Source: Setaria digitata | Lineage: Eukaryota; Nematoda; Chromadorea; Rhabditida; Setariidae | NCBI GenBank assembly: GCA_003640385.1 | Contig: RCAB01000030.1 | Span: 1 to 64,000, forward strand | Reading direction: 5' to 3' | Length of the DNA stretch: 64,000 bases | In this document: in pieces, positions 12,891-25,400 of the stretch | Position numbering within the stretch: the first letter of the stretch is position 1 | How the letters are laid out: each line of letters begins with the position of its first letter | Made by a program: the position numbers and the translations under genes | Notes under the pieces: generated by a model | Database searches by the model: none | The model's input: the letters and a program-made list of their open reading frames with translations, nothing else | What the model was told of the DNA's origin: nothing

Positions 12891-13957
12891 TGAAGCCATG
12901 GCTTCAGGTGAGAAGGCATGGGTAACATTTTCTCAAATGGTCGTTCATTTTAACATTTGGAAATTTTTTGTTTCTTTTTTGAAGAAATTTGAAAGTGATC
13001 GAAATGAACGATCAATTTTTAATAGTTAAAATTTTGACAATTTTAACAGTTCTCAATTCAGATTTCGACTTCCTGAAGATATTTTGAATTAAATTTTATC
13101 TAAGTGCTATTTCATAGAAGATTAAAAATGGGTCGATCTTTTCAAGTCATCACATACAAATGTGAATTGTGAAGAAACAGAAAATAAGTCATTGCAACTT
13201 TGTTTAATGTTTACTTCTTTTTTGGAAAATTCATAAGTAAAATGCCTTCTCTGCCTTCTGAACTGACTGAACTGTAAGGTAATTTTTGAAACAGCCAAAA
13301 ATGCAGGAATTTCTATCAAGGTTATTTGGCCAATATAGTAAGTCCGAATAACATTCTCTAAAAATTCATGTGAAAGTTCAGTTCGGACCTTAAGCAACGA
13401 TTTTTTAGTATGAGTTCCATCTTAGCCCACATCTGAAGAGATAATCGAGTTGGGATAAATTTAGTGTAAAACCAAGCACTACTAAAATGAGGTATTCAAA
13501 TCAGGATTTCGATGAATTACTTAGAACTCAAGATTATCACTTATTTAAGATGAGTTACAAGTCATCTCATGAATGATGTATTCGTAAAACAAATTTCAAA
13601 AAATCTGAAGACTTTAAATCGACCGGAACTCTTTGCACCAATGTTTTCAAAATTGACTCCCCTAGAGGAAACAAATTCGACAAGAGGTCATCAGGCATTT
13701 AAGACTAACCAGCCAAATAGAAAATACAGTTTTTGCTAGGAAGCCTTTTGGAACTGAAGACTTACTTTCTTGTTATGGAACGGACAGGAAAAATGAGTGG
13801 TATGTTATTATCATCACATAAATGATACAGAAGCGATATTCGAAATGATATTCTTATAATAATTAATGGCACATCACAGGTCACCAGAACACATTATATT
13901 TTAATTAAATTAAAAGAGAAACGGTAGCACCACTCATCTATCGAATAGAAATGCGAT
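12891..13957. other. Intergenic spacer between convergent genes
   Basis: No exon series. A minus-strand open frame at 13122..13397 has no splice partners or recognisable features. The 3' UTR of the secreted protein gene (minus) ends here. Confidence 0.5.
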
Positions 13958-14557
13958 TCAGAGTGGCCTTTTCTTGGGCAGCTCTTGAACATATTTTTCA
14001 AATTTTTCACTTAACTTCTTCAGCAGCATTTCCTTCAACAGTTTCGTGTTCAATACGTGAACAGCTGATTTCACTGGCATCTCTAATCCGAGATTTTCTA
14101 GTATGAACAAATCATCAGAATGGTCGGAATCTGTTGATTCACTTTCTTCGGTTTTCTCTTTTGTAGATGAGAGCTGAATGTTCGCTACTGTCCCTTCGCT
14201 AGAAATTTGCTGGGCCTTCTCCGTTGTGGACGAGGACTTCGTTTGGCTTTCGCTAGAAATTTCCTGGGCCTTATCGATTGTGTTCCAGAACTGAGTGCTC
14301 TTCTCTGGATTTTCGGTGGACACTTGCTGGGCATTTGTCGCTACATCCGAGGACATGTTCTGTGCTTGGTCCGTAGGTTGGATGTCTTCTGCGGAACTCC
14401 CAGAACTGATACTTTTTATAGTCTGTTCATTAATGGATGGACTAACGGCTCCAGCAGTATTTCCTGAAGTTGATTCCTTTTCCGGTTCCTGTGCTGCAAT
14501 TCTAGTAGCCAGTAATAATAGCGGTATGAGAAGCCAAGCTGCGAATCTTCCATACAT
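13958..14557 (-). CDS. Secreted Ser/Thr/Glu-rich repeat protein, single exon
   Basis: Continuous frame of 199 residues from ATG at 14557. This start is preferred over an in-frame upstream start because it begins a classic signal peptide: MYGR, then a hydrophobic core (AAWLLIPLLLLA) and likely cleavage after RIAA. The mature protein is low-complexity (Ser, Thr, Glu, Gln) with three degenerate copies of T/I-D/E-K/Q-A-Q-x-I/M-S-S-D/E. It ends in a helical, charged block (LNTKLLKEMLLKKLSEKFEKYVQEL) that could be amphipathic or coiled. No transmembrane segment follows the signal peptide, so it is probably secreted. No known family is recognised; small repeat-rich secreted proteins of this type are common and lineage-specific in parasitic nematodes. 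Confidence 0.7.
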   Translation of the reverse strand: MYGRFAAWLLIPLLLLATRIAAQEPEKESTSGNTAGAVSPSINEQTIKSISSGSSAEDIQPTDQAQNMSSDVATNAQQVSTENPEKSTQFWNTIDKAQEISSESQTKSSSTTEKAQQISSEGTVANIQLSSTKEKTEESESTDSDHSDDLFILENLGLEMPVKSAVHVLNTKLLKEMLLKKLSEKFEKYVQELPKKRPL

Positions 14558-14918
14558 TTTTAAAAGCAATTTAAAATTGAAAAAAACAACTGTGAAACAG
14601 CACTGGATGTGTCGGAATTGACAGTAAATGAGGACCACGAAGAAATACTTCTTATGTATCTTATAATTTATGCAAATCCAAGTACAGAGTAATTAATTCT
14701 TAATAACAACAAAATGTTTAATTTTATTGATAACAGTACGAACAGATTCCTGATGAGAAACTAGTCTTAATACTAATTATATTGTTAAATTATCATGCAT
14801 GGAACTTTCGAGGGAATAGTGAATTAGTACAAGATCATCTTCACAGATTGAGCTGAAGTAAACTTGGTTACAGCTTAAAAAAGAAAAAAAAGCGAACTGA
14901 TTTAACTCCCAGCACATC

Positions 14919-17900
14919 TCAAATTTCATATTTCTTTTTCACAGATGATGCCGACTCCGGTGCTCTGGGATGACTGTGATCATTAAACCGAGATTTGCTT
15001 CTTGAAGTGGAAAGGAAACCGAAGCCCGTATACGGATAAATATTTGGGAAAGAAATTAAAACAATGTCGATGGCATAATTGGCACAGAGTAAGAGTCTTG
15101 ATGAAGTTGAGAAAGGAATAACAAAGAGAAAAGTATTTTCCGTTGAAGAAAGGCTAGAAATCAGGATGAAATTTATTTCTAAACAGACCTGAAAGATTTT
15201 ATTGTTTGCCGTGGATCATCTGATTATTATAAATGCAAAGAATGTTTTATAATCTAAACGTTTCGGTTTTCAGTGTTAATTTTAGATGTGCAAAGTCGAA
15301 TTAAAGAATAGTTGGATACTGTAGATTCTACCAAATTAGCTTTAGATTAAACACAATTTTCGCTTTTTTTTTTTGTTTTTGCAAATAGTGTAATCAGTTC
15401 ATTTACTGAACACATTTGACATCTGACATATTACTTTTCTGAAATGCATTTTTACCCAGTCATTCACAGAATTAGTTTAATTACATTTAATCAGCTGACC
15501 AGTAGGAAATATCTTTGCAATGTTTGAAGACTGTTGGATTAAATTGAAGTTTTTAATTTTGACTAAACTCATAGCACTCTGACTTCATTTCTTATTTTTC
15601 TGCGACTTCGATTTTCTTTCTGAAAAATTAAAATATCCAAATGGCTCATGCAATGACTTAAGAATCGAGTTGCAAATCAGAAATGAGTACTGAGAAGGGT
15701 TTCATAATTCACAATTAAGTAGACTAGTTACATTGCTGTCCTAAGGCTTTCAAGATGAAATAATTCCAACAACTGAGTCTAGCAATTCAGGACGATTCTT
15801 CCGACTTGGTTCATTCCTCAATTAAGTGATTGATAGATATTGCTTTTAATCACTTAATAAATGTATTTCATGCATGAATATTACTAAATTTTTCCATTTT
15901 CCAAGAATATTTCTACAGAAAGAGAAGAAAACTGAAAATGAAAAAATTTGGAATGATAGTTACTAATGCAAGAAACAAGCCTGCACTATCTTTTTTACTG
16001 CTCTTCTTTGTTTTCCTTGACTTCTTTTTTTCTTCATCGCCCTGGCCTGCAGTGGATTTTGATGGTACTCTGAAATTGAAAAGGTGTGATAATTCCAAAG
16101 AAAAGCAGAATTCCTGCTATCCAGAAACTTTGTTGTTAATGAAAATTATATAGCTCGAATTTTAACTTTTTAATTTTTCAAAATTATTACTAATTGTTAA
16201 ATTTTTAGTGATTTTTTGCAGAAAAAAAAAAATTAAATAAATACTAAAACGAACGAAATAGGAGATAATTCTGTTGTTTTTGCGCCCTGTTCTGGTGTAT
16301 CTTGCTGGAAATGATAAAAATCCATTAGATATTATTATGCTAATTGAAGTTCGTCACTCACATCTTAGTTATTCTCAGCTTATGCTTTACAACTAATGGC
16401 TAAATTTAAGAAAACCCACCGATGGCGTTCCAGAAGTTAGTTCTGTCTTTTTGATTTCACTTGATGCATTTTCTTTTTTCACAGCTACTTCTTCGCTATC
16501 TTTTGGGGACGATTTTGCAGGTGGTTTTCCCTTAATAGTTTCGAATATTTAATAATAATGCTCCAAAAATTGCAGCAAAGTTACATGTTTATTTTGTGCA
16601 GTGGAAATCTTTGCAAGATTTTTTGGCCAGAAGCTTTGAAGGCGCAAAAATAGGTCTAAGGCTTGAGAAAAAGAATATGCAATACCTGATAGTATAAATC
16701 ATATGCTCAACTTCTTAAAGATCAAATCCATAACATTGATTAATGTTAGCATTGATAAACAATCACATCATTATGAATACTAATGAGGTACTGATGGAAA
16801 TGAATTGTATTATTATAAAGTATTGTAAAGTGAAAATGAAATATACGGGACTGAATACAAAATAGAAAATTAGCATTTCGATTTGAATTAGACGATGTGC
16901 AGAAACGAGAGAGAGAGAGTAGAAATCTTACTTGTGAAAAGGCTAATACTTGAGAACTTAAATATTCAAAAGTCATTAAGCCGAAAAATGGAACATGTCG
17001 CAAAATTCGAAATGGAACGAATCGTTATTAAAGGAAAAAAGAGAACAATTTTTAGTGAATGGCAAACCTCTTCAGTGGAATGCTTTGAGGTGCTCGTTTT
17101 CTTTTTCTTTCTCTTTGATTTCTTCTTTTTTTTCACAGGCTAAAAGTTTGCATTTTTCAACTTCAACAACTTTTCCATCAACTGCTACTTTTCCGCAGAA
17201 ACTTTACCATTTGTCCATCAAAGGTTATTTATCTTTGTGCTTTCCATGAAACATTTAATTTGCAGATTTATTTGCGTCTAAATTCAACGTCTAAATTCAA
17301 CAGGCTTTACAAAGTTGAAATAATGTGTGCCATATTGTTTAGCTATGCAACTAGACGAAATTCCTTCGTCCATCAGTCTCCGTCGAGAATGTTGGGGGAA
17401 CCAGTTGCATTCTACTTTCAGTCTATCAGTGTAAAAATCTGAAGTACCACAGCGACACGTATTTCGCCCTTGCGTTCTTGTTCAGGTTCCTCTTGAGTAG
17501 TGGTTGCTGTTGACTCGTCGGTTGGAGAAGTAGTAGCTGACTGGGATGATTGTAGGGTTTTTTGTCCCTGTACCGCACTTAATGCATCTGATTCAGGAAT
17601 AGATCGAGATTCAGCTAATGGAGCCGACCGTTCAGGTGTATCTTTGATTTCTGGCGGTGATTGAACTTTCGGCTCTTCTGTAATTGGATTGACAGGTGCA
17701 GCTAAAACTAGAGGACTTGAAGATGGAATCGATTTTGATTTCGGTGAACTTCCTTGCCTATATTTGTCTCTTTCCGTTTCTGTCTGCAAGATATTTAATT
17801 GGTCGCAGTGTGAAATGATTTTCCACTATGAATAAGTTTAATAATTTAATTCAATTAATTAGTGATTAAAAATTTTTTTTTATTAATAATTTTTTTCAAT

Positions 17901-18498
17901 TCAGTAGTAAATGAAAATATCATATGGGATATTTTTGGAATACGTTCAAACACTACACTTCAATGAATACTTCTATTTGATTTTAACTTTTCCTACCTAG
18001 AAAAGCTTTATTGGAAATGGATAGGAAGTGAAGTTCCGAATGAGCACCTCACCTGACTTTTTTGTGATATTAGAGCAAATTCTTTTGTTTCTAATTTCCG
18101 TCGGCTCTGTAATTTTACTTTTCACTTAAATTAATAAAATTATCATTAACTTTGTGTTCTCCTTGAAACAAAACCAATGTCTTCTGTATTTGCTTTAGAT
18201 GCTTCATTAATTACCGTGCTCAAAACAGTGGAACAAAAATACACCTGGGTTTTTATGTTGCATTTTACTATGTCAAAATGAACAATCATTCAGATAAGTA
18301 AGCACTGAAAATCAAGTATTCAGTTTAAAAGAGAAAGAATAGAAAAATGGCAGGTTAAAATTTCGGCTTTTGGACAGTTCGTCAAATTTAGTCAGCTTAA
18401 CAAACCTTAATAAAACAGTAGTACGCAAATACGCAGGCTAAAAAAGCCGCAATGAGCGTAGTTTTAACTTTTCCAATTTGAGATAACCGTTCAATCAT
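14919..18498 (-). CDS. Signal-anchored membrane protein with Ser/Pro/Lys-rich ectodomain, unknown family
   Basis: Six phase-consistent exons: 18498..18406, 17783..17448, 16530..16420, 16304..16255, 16069..15964 and 15188..14919 (TGA), about 321 aa. Exon 1 starts MIERLSQIGKVKTT and runs into a hydrophobic segment (LIAAFLACVFAYYCFI), an uncleaved signal anchor. Exon 2 is Pro/Ser/Thr/Glu-rich and disordered-looking. Exons 3-5 are Lys/Ser/Glu-rich (KKKSRKTKKSSKK). The last exon has a clean TTTCAG acceptor and 90 codons without a stop, ending in a basic tail. An alternative end reads through exon 5 to a stop at 15913, which gives a hydrophobic C-terminus instead. No family recognised. Exon 1 and exon 2 are the most secure; the 3' structure is inferred. 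Confidence 0.55.
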
Positions 18499-19595
18499 TA
18501 AAGAAACTTTTATAAAATACTTCGAAACAGAACTCTTCTCTTTAAATAACACTTCTTGTCCGTGTTCTATTTGCATACAACCTTTCAGAGACCATCTACT
18601 GAATTATTTCAGTTTAAACTCGAGAAGACAAAGTTAGAAGATTGACATATATGATCTGTGAAGGCATTTCAAAATTTTTAATCTCTACGCGAAAATAAAA
18701 ACTTCAGAAATATTGTCCAAGTGACGAAGAAAATGACAGCGCGGTTGACATTTCTTCTCTCGACGATCGGTTGCGGAAATCCTTTCGAAATCTTTGTAAC
18801 ATCCGGATTTCTGGGAAAGAACATGTTTACTGTCTTGAATCACGCAGTAAACAGTGAAAGTGTTTTCGCGCAGTTTCAGCTATCGCTGTAGAGGCAGTTC
18901 TAATTAAAAGAAAAAAGCAACGAGATATTTTTCCCCGGAAATTTTTAAAGAAATATTTTTAGGTAACTGCGATAACAGACTGCTTAATAGCCATTGTTTG
19001 GAGCTGCTAATGCTTATGGTCCAGAGCCGTTCAAATCTGCGGTGCAGGCCATAATTCATTTGTTTCTGGCCTTGGCTTGAAAGGAAGAAGAAGCGGAAAG
19101 AACAGCTGAAAGATTCATGAAGACAGTATCCACTCTACCATGTAAATTACCCATTTAAAAGCTAGTTAAAAGCAAAATACCGCAATCGGTTATCTCATTC
19201 TCTTCATTAACAAGGCACTTTTAGAGATGATGAAACACTAGGACCGATGCGTCAAGTGGTTACTGAAATATTGAAATAGTTCCTGACAAGCAGAGATTTA
19301 GAGAATTTGAAATGAAAAACAATGAGTAGTCCGTTTAATGTGGCTTCGAAACGATTTGCAAAATGTGCAATCAATTCTTTCAGGGGACATCAGGTCATTA
19401 ATTATGAAAGAAAGTCGACATAGGATAGGCAAGCTCAGTTAGATAGTTAGCAACGTGAAAGCACTAAGTTAGTGCCTGCTGATCACAAGCAATTTCGAAA
19501 CTTTTGAAGTACTTCAAAAATAATATAATATAATCTGATCTCTTTCAAGCCACCTCCACTTGCTCTATTGTTATAATTAATTTAAGGACCCTACC

Positions 19596-19637
19596 CACTG
19601 GCCATTGCAGTCACAGGACCGCAGCCCCTGGCCAGTG
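19596..19637. repeat. 9-bp perfect inverted repeat
   Basis: CACTGGCCA at 19596..19604 and its exact reverse complement TGGCCAGTG at 19629..19637, separated by 24 bp that are GC-richer than the surroundings. It could form a hairpin. No function is assigned. Confidence 0.5.
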
Positions 19638-20611
19638 CTACTAATTCAGGTTACTTGCACTTTTGTTTGTCAAGGAAGTTGTCGCGAAGTTATATCTCAC
19701 ACAATCCGAAGTTCATAAGTTGTGCTTACATGTAACACTAAATTATTATCCAGTATTTTATTGGGTTCCAAGACAATTTTTCTTTCCTCTATCTGGATCT
19801 TAAGCCGTAATTTATTTTGAGTTCATTTAATTAAATTGACCCGAACTGTTCCCTGTTTGATGATCGACCACTAATGGAAGATAAAAGCAATAACTGAAAA
19901 GATCAAAGGAGAAAAAAAAAAGGAGGAAAGAGAGCGGAAACAGGAGGAGTTCGGGAACTATACCGTAGAATGAGATTGTACGTCTTTTAAAGTTACAGAT
20001 GACCAATGAATGATTTTCATCATCTATTGGCCATACACTTATTTCCCTCATTCTTGAAGGCTTGCATGGAAATTCCAAGTTCTAAAATGTTTTTCTAGGA
20101 GAAAGCTGTACCTGCTGAGATGCTGCAATCCTGTGGCTAGGTAACATCACCAGCTCAAACCTGAAAAAAGTGGAAGCCTTTTCTTTTTGCAGGAAGATTA
20201 CGCTCGAGGTAGAATTAATAGGGGTCAGTCTAATTTCTTGTATTCTGTAAGTTAGGTATTTCGAATAGAGTGAACATGTATGATACACTTGCAGTTAGCT
20301 TGCTTGATGTATGGTCTCAGTAGCTGAGTTGATAAACGTTTTGAACGATATTTGCAACGCAAGAGCGCTGTTGACAAAGGTGACATCGAGAATGAATCGG
20401 ATCATTCCTCTTTGTTTACTTGGCCAGAGAAGGTATGGGAAGCAGCAAAGAGATGCGGTATGTTCCATGCTGTGAACCTTTTCCGATTTGCGGTCCGTAC
20501 TATTTGAGTACCACAGCTGCGACCTCCGCTTTCGCACTAACACATTTCCTGTTTATGTATTTTCGTCCGCTTCTATTTTGTAACAAAACTGCCTTCTTCA
20601 TTCTTCCACAG

Positions 20612-20686
20612 AAATGGACCTATTTTAACTGTCCGACGGTTAATGGATGTCATTTCCCGTCAGGATATGAACCTCAACCTGAAGTC
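20612..20686 (+). other. Orphan exon-like block, 25 codons
   Basis: A CTTCCACAG acceptor, 25 open codons (KWTYFNCPTVNG, then CHFPSGYEPQPEV) and a perfect GTAAGT donor. It is symmetrical (phase 0 to 0) and rich in aromatic residues, Cys and Pro, unlike random AT-rich sequence. It does not join in phase to the ETS start exon, and no partner exons were found. It may be part of an unrecognised gene or a chance arrangement. Confidence 0.25.
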
Positions 20687-22339
20687 GTAAGTCTTTTGCC
20701 ATTGTTATGTCAAAAATGAATTGAGAATTCGCAAAGGTTATATTGCATTTTAATGGCTTACGTTCCGATCACTTTGGATTTTCCGCCTTCTCGAGAATGT
20801 GAAGAAATGTAAAAATTTTATGATGTGTTGTTTAACTTCTCTCGCAGTGCCTAATAAATAAATTCTCACCAATAATTTAAAAATTTTCCTTTCGAATGCA
20901 CTTTTCCACCACTGAGCGTTGATGTCACTGCTACCATTACCACTAAATATTAAAATAATGACTGTTAATCATTGCAGATATCTTTTGGTTATTTAACCTA
21001 ATAAAATTTTATTATTTAATAACATTTAGTATCATTGCCTTTATCACTGCTATTATCATCAGTGAAATCGCAATCATCACTATTATAATACACTCATATC
21101 AAGTGATGAATACTAGAATCTAATCATGAAGTTAGGTGCTACTATTAACGATGTGTCGAGAAACTCGTGTAAACTGAAATTTTCAAAGTCGATTCGATTA
21201 TGGTTAAAAATTATCCCACCTTTGAAAATCACTTAATTATTGCAAATAATGTGAAAAGAAGAGTACTTGAATTTCTTTTTTTCTTTTTTTTTTTTTTTTT
21301 TTAATCATTCAATGGAATCTCGCAAGGATAAGGAATCATTCGTTAGCGATGTTTTGTTATCTCTGAAATCATTTTTAGTTAGAACCAGGGAAAATGAAGT
21401 CAGAAAATGATTAAACTAATGAGATCAGGGAAAACACTATGGAACTGCTTATCGACATCAGTGTTCTGGGTTTTTTTTTTAATACACAAACCTAAGAAGA
21501 TGGTTAAGTTTTAATTCTTCAGTAATTCTCGGTTACTTAATGTTTCCCAGTCTTTTCAGTCTGCTCATCGTCCAACTAATTCAGAATGATTAGAATATTT
21601 TAGTACTTTTGAGAACATTTTTACTAAAAATCCTAGCTAATTTTAAATAAAAATGATTTACTCGTTGTGATTATTTTCAGTTTGCAATTAGTGGACTATT
21701 GATTATTCGCTTTATTACGTAAGAAAGAATTAAATGGAGAAATGTCGAAAAATAACATACATTGGATTCGAAGACTTAGCATTAAGAGGAATGCTTCTTG
21801 AGCCAAAAAGTTCAGTTGACAATACAGATGAATCGGACTAAACAAAACTTCCCACTAATCCCAAAGCGTCAAAATGAATTTTAAATGAAAGGAAGTGAAC
21901 TAGTTTGGATGAATTCCAAGTTTATTTTATTTGATTCTGCTTGTCCTATACATTTCAAATACATTGTACAAAGATATGCGAAATAATTCGTACTCATTCC
22001 GGTTTTTGCATGTTACTGAATACTTTAGACTTTACCTAAGCAAACAACAACCTTTTCATTTAAGTAACTGTTTGGTAGTGGAAGTGAATGAGTTAGTATT
22101 TGAAGCATTTTATTGTCAGTACAAACATGGCATGCTAAAGCTATTGAAGAGAGGGAGATCGGTCTGGGACTTGGCTGACTTCAGACTTCTTGATGTTAAC
22201 CCAAACGAGAGACAAAAAAGAAGCCAATTACCGTTCGGTACACTATCACTCCACCCTAGTCGCCAAGCCAATTGCAATGATTGGTCGGGGTGGGTACTTC
22301 CTTTTCTGGGCTAGCGGTCTCGATAGGTCTAAGGCACTC

Positions 22340-22498
22340 TCGGCTCCGCCCACTTCCGTAACTTATCGTAGATATGGTGCGTCCGCCTGGAGGAAAGGTT
22401 GCTGGAGCATAATAGTTCCCAAGGCTTCCGAGAAGGAAATCGGAGGGGAAGGAGATGACGGACGTTTTGGCTGTAGTACGGGAAGGAAACTAACACAA
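22340..22498 (+). promoter_or_regulatory. GC-richer upstream region of the ETS gene, with GC box and ETS site
   Basis: Just before the ATG the base composition becomes clearly GC-richer. It contains CTCCGCCC (a GC box on the minus strand) followed at 22352..22359 by ACTTCCGT, the reverse complement of ACGGAAGT, a good match to the ETS-family consensus around GGAA. This may be promoter or 5' UTR. The motifs are seen; binding is inferred. Confidence 0.4.
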
Positions 22499-25400
22499 AT
22501 GGACTCGAAATCGGATGTTCAGCAGCCGACTAGTGCTAACTCGGTGCCAGCACTGCAAGCTTCAGCATCAGCTGCACCTCGACCGGTTGCTACTACAAAC
22601 TCGGCAACGGCCAAGGATCCGCAGCCGAACATCGACCTCAGCAATTTCAGTTTCGGCGCCTTTCAGGTACAGCAACACTACACCTCCCCTCCTCTCCTCG
22701 TTCTTCTGGTCCTTCACACCTCACACGAGCCTTCCATTCTTTCCAACTAATCTCGCACTATTCTACTCTTCACGTATTTCTAACGTTCTCGGCGTGAAGG
22801 TTAAGATTGGAAACAATTATTTGGGGTTTCTTCTCATTGAATAGTTAATTACCACCGAAACGACTTATTGGGACTTTTGTCATCTCACGTCTGTCCCCTG
22901 TTCAGTGACTTGAAACTCAGTGGTTTTTCCAAATCCAGAGAAGTTAAGGGATTTGAAACATCAGCCACTTGCACTAATATCAATATTTTGCTCATTCAAC
23001 TTATCACTTCAATCATATATCACTTCGGTCATTAAACATCGTTTACTAATTGATCTGTTAAACTGCTAGAAATTAGACAGTAGTTCTTTAAACCAGTAAT
23101 GGCCTATCTGCAGATAATATAAAGTATTCTAAATGTGTCTGTTAATAACCTTGCTTGTGATATCACTAACTTAATTTCAGAGATCTTTTATTAACTTCGA
23201 GACTGAAGAAACTACCACTATACAGTCTGAGCATCGTTGAAATTTAATTGCTTTTCTGGACTTTTTGGTGTGAGGAAGCACTTTGTGCTCAAACTTCTTA
23301 AAGTCTAGCAGTTTAGTTAGACGTGTTATCTGAATCAGTTGAAGTAAGGCTAAGTCTCTTTTGCAGTTATCAGCAGCCAATGCGAATGTTAACAATACAT
23401 CGAATATGGTTCCCATTACTCAGCGGAACATTTTTTACGATGCTAACAGTAATTCGATACAAATGCATAAACAGCAAATCGCTCATCAAACCGGTAATTT
23501 ATTTCATGCTAATTGTTTGGTTTCGAGCTTGATCTACCGAATTTTTGAACTTTTAGCTTTCCACTAATTTTCTGATCCATTTTCGTCCTCACTGTTAGTT
23601 AGTATCCGAGAAATTTTGATGATAAACAGCAAAGTGCTACTGTAGAAGTTACGGTAATGGAACAGAGCTTGAAATGTTATCATCCTCACTAAGCAACCTG
23701 TAGACACTGCCAGTTGATTTTATGCTTTGCTTAACGGAAGCTTCTTGAAATTAATTTTGTTTTATTAAACTCTTCGCTCTTATTTGAAATTAATTTGAGC
23801 TTCGATAATTTCAAAAAAGCCTTTCAAAATGAGCCCTATTATTATTGAAAATAGAAGATGTGAAGTTTAATTGAACCAGCTTATCTCTTCCTCAATATAT
23901 CTTTCAAGTCTCTGATGCTTTTATGAAATGAATAAATTAAAATATCCTATTGTGCAGTTTTTCCAACTATTCTAAGTTTAATTTTTTGAAAAAGAATTCT
24001 TTTCACAATGCATTGCAAAAATTTGTTAAATGAAAGTAATATGGCTTTATAAATTTACTCTGTGATTAAAATAATAAAAAAAGTTAATCATCCAGAAAGA
24101 TCTGGCAACTACTGACTTCTGGTAAGTATTTCTTCCAAACAACCAATTCTAGCAACATTTCTAAATACTTTTCAGTTGACTTTTCCAGAAAAATGAAAAA
24201 TTTCGTCGTCTTTGGCTTTCCGGATTTTCTTTTATACTGATACTGTCCTAATAATTAAAAGTAACATTCGAATGGTGATTTGTTTTATTTTTACTGCTTA
24301 AATTATGCGCATTCTGCAGCTAGAAGCAGCATAGAGGGAATATAAGTCAATTATGTAACTTTAAGAAACTTCAGTCTTTATTGCTGACGTTTCAAGTTAT
24401 ATAAAGCGAAGTCAGAATACTGATTCAAATTTTGGATTTTAAAGATTTTAAATTTTTATTTATTAATTTATCTGAAAAATGGAGAAAGCTGCTGAAAGTG
24501 ACAGAGTGATAAGAAGTTGTACTGCAGAAAGTTATATTTATGAACTACAAGTTAAAGGATATATAAAAATTAACTTAGTTTTAGCAATACAAGTTCTCTT
24601 GGAAATCTTTCACATTCAACAAATATGTCTTTTAAATCGTTTTTATCTTCAAATTTATTATATTTTCATTGCTTAACTACATGATTTAAAGCATTTGATG
24701 GAAGTTAAACGGAATTGAAAGAGGGTTTTTCGTAATAAACTGATTGCCTTTTTCGAAAGAAAATATTATTACAAATCAAACTTAAGAAAAGTGAATAAAC
24801 ACTTATCGGGATTCCATTTTTCCAACTTCTTTCGTAGTTTGCCGAACGTCCTCTGAAAAAAGAAAACTAAAACATTTCGTTAAAGTGCATTCATGTTTTC
24901 AATTTCTTATTTTGTGCTTTTAGCTAGAAAATAATTTTTCATGTAAATAGCAATCTAATTATATCAAAATCTTTTTAAATCGCCACTTAGTAAACATTGC
25001 CTGTTTTTGTTTTTTTGTTTTTTTTGTTTCATTAATTACTCATATGGTTCATTCAGTTACTAACTGCTCCTTCATTTACCTGCACACTTGCATATTGAAT
25101 TGTTGGCTCAATTGTTAGCAAATTAATTAGTGTCGTTGACTTTTTACAGGGATGAATTTGAATTCTAATGCATTTCATGCCGCAACACCGAGTCATTCAT
25201 CAGCAGCTACAGCAGCTATCAAGGAGGAGGTAAAGGTGTGCTCTAATTTCAATCTGATCTATTTGTTAAGTGATAATTTCGACTTGTCTGACCTTCATTC
25301 TTTTCAGCTTTCAATTCATAGAAATCATCAGTAAGATTGGGTAAATTTGGCTGAAATTCAATTTTTTAGAGTATAGTTTTTTTTTTTTTTTTAATAAAAT

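Larger units (their letters stand above)
18499..22192. other. Intergenic region, mostly featureless
   Basis: Contains the presumed promoter of the minus-strand signal-anchored gene (just above 18498) and, at its right end, the upstream region of the ETS gene. Apart from one isolated exon-like block at 20612..20686 and a short inverted repeat near 19600, I see no structure. Overlapping open frames on both strands around 20.3-20.7 kb lack support. Confidence 0.45.

Noticed and set aside
21931..22314. 127-codon frame upstream of the ETS gene
   Set aside because: Starts from a non-ATG codon and runs out of AT-rich DNA into a GC-richer probable promoter. No domain features, and its frame does not match the ETS exon.
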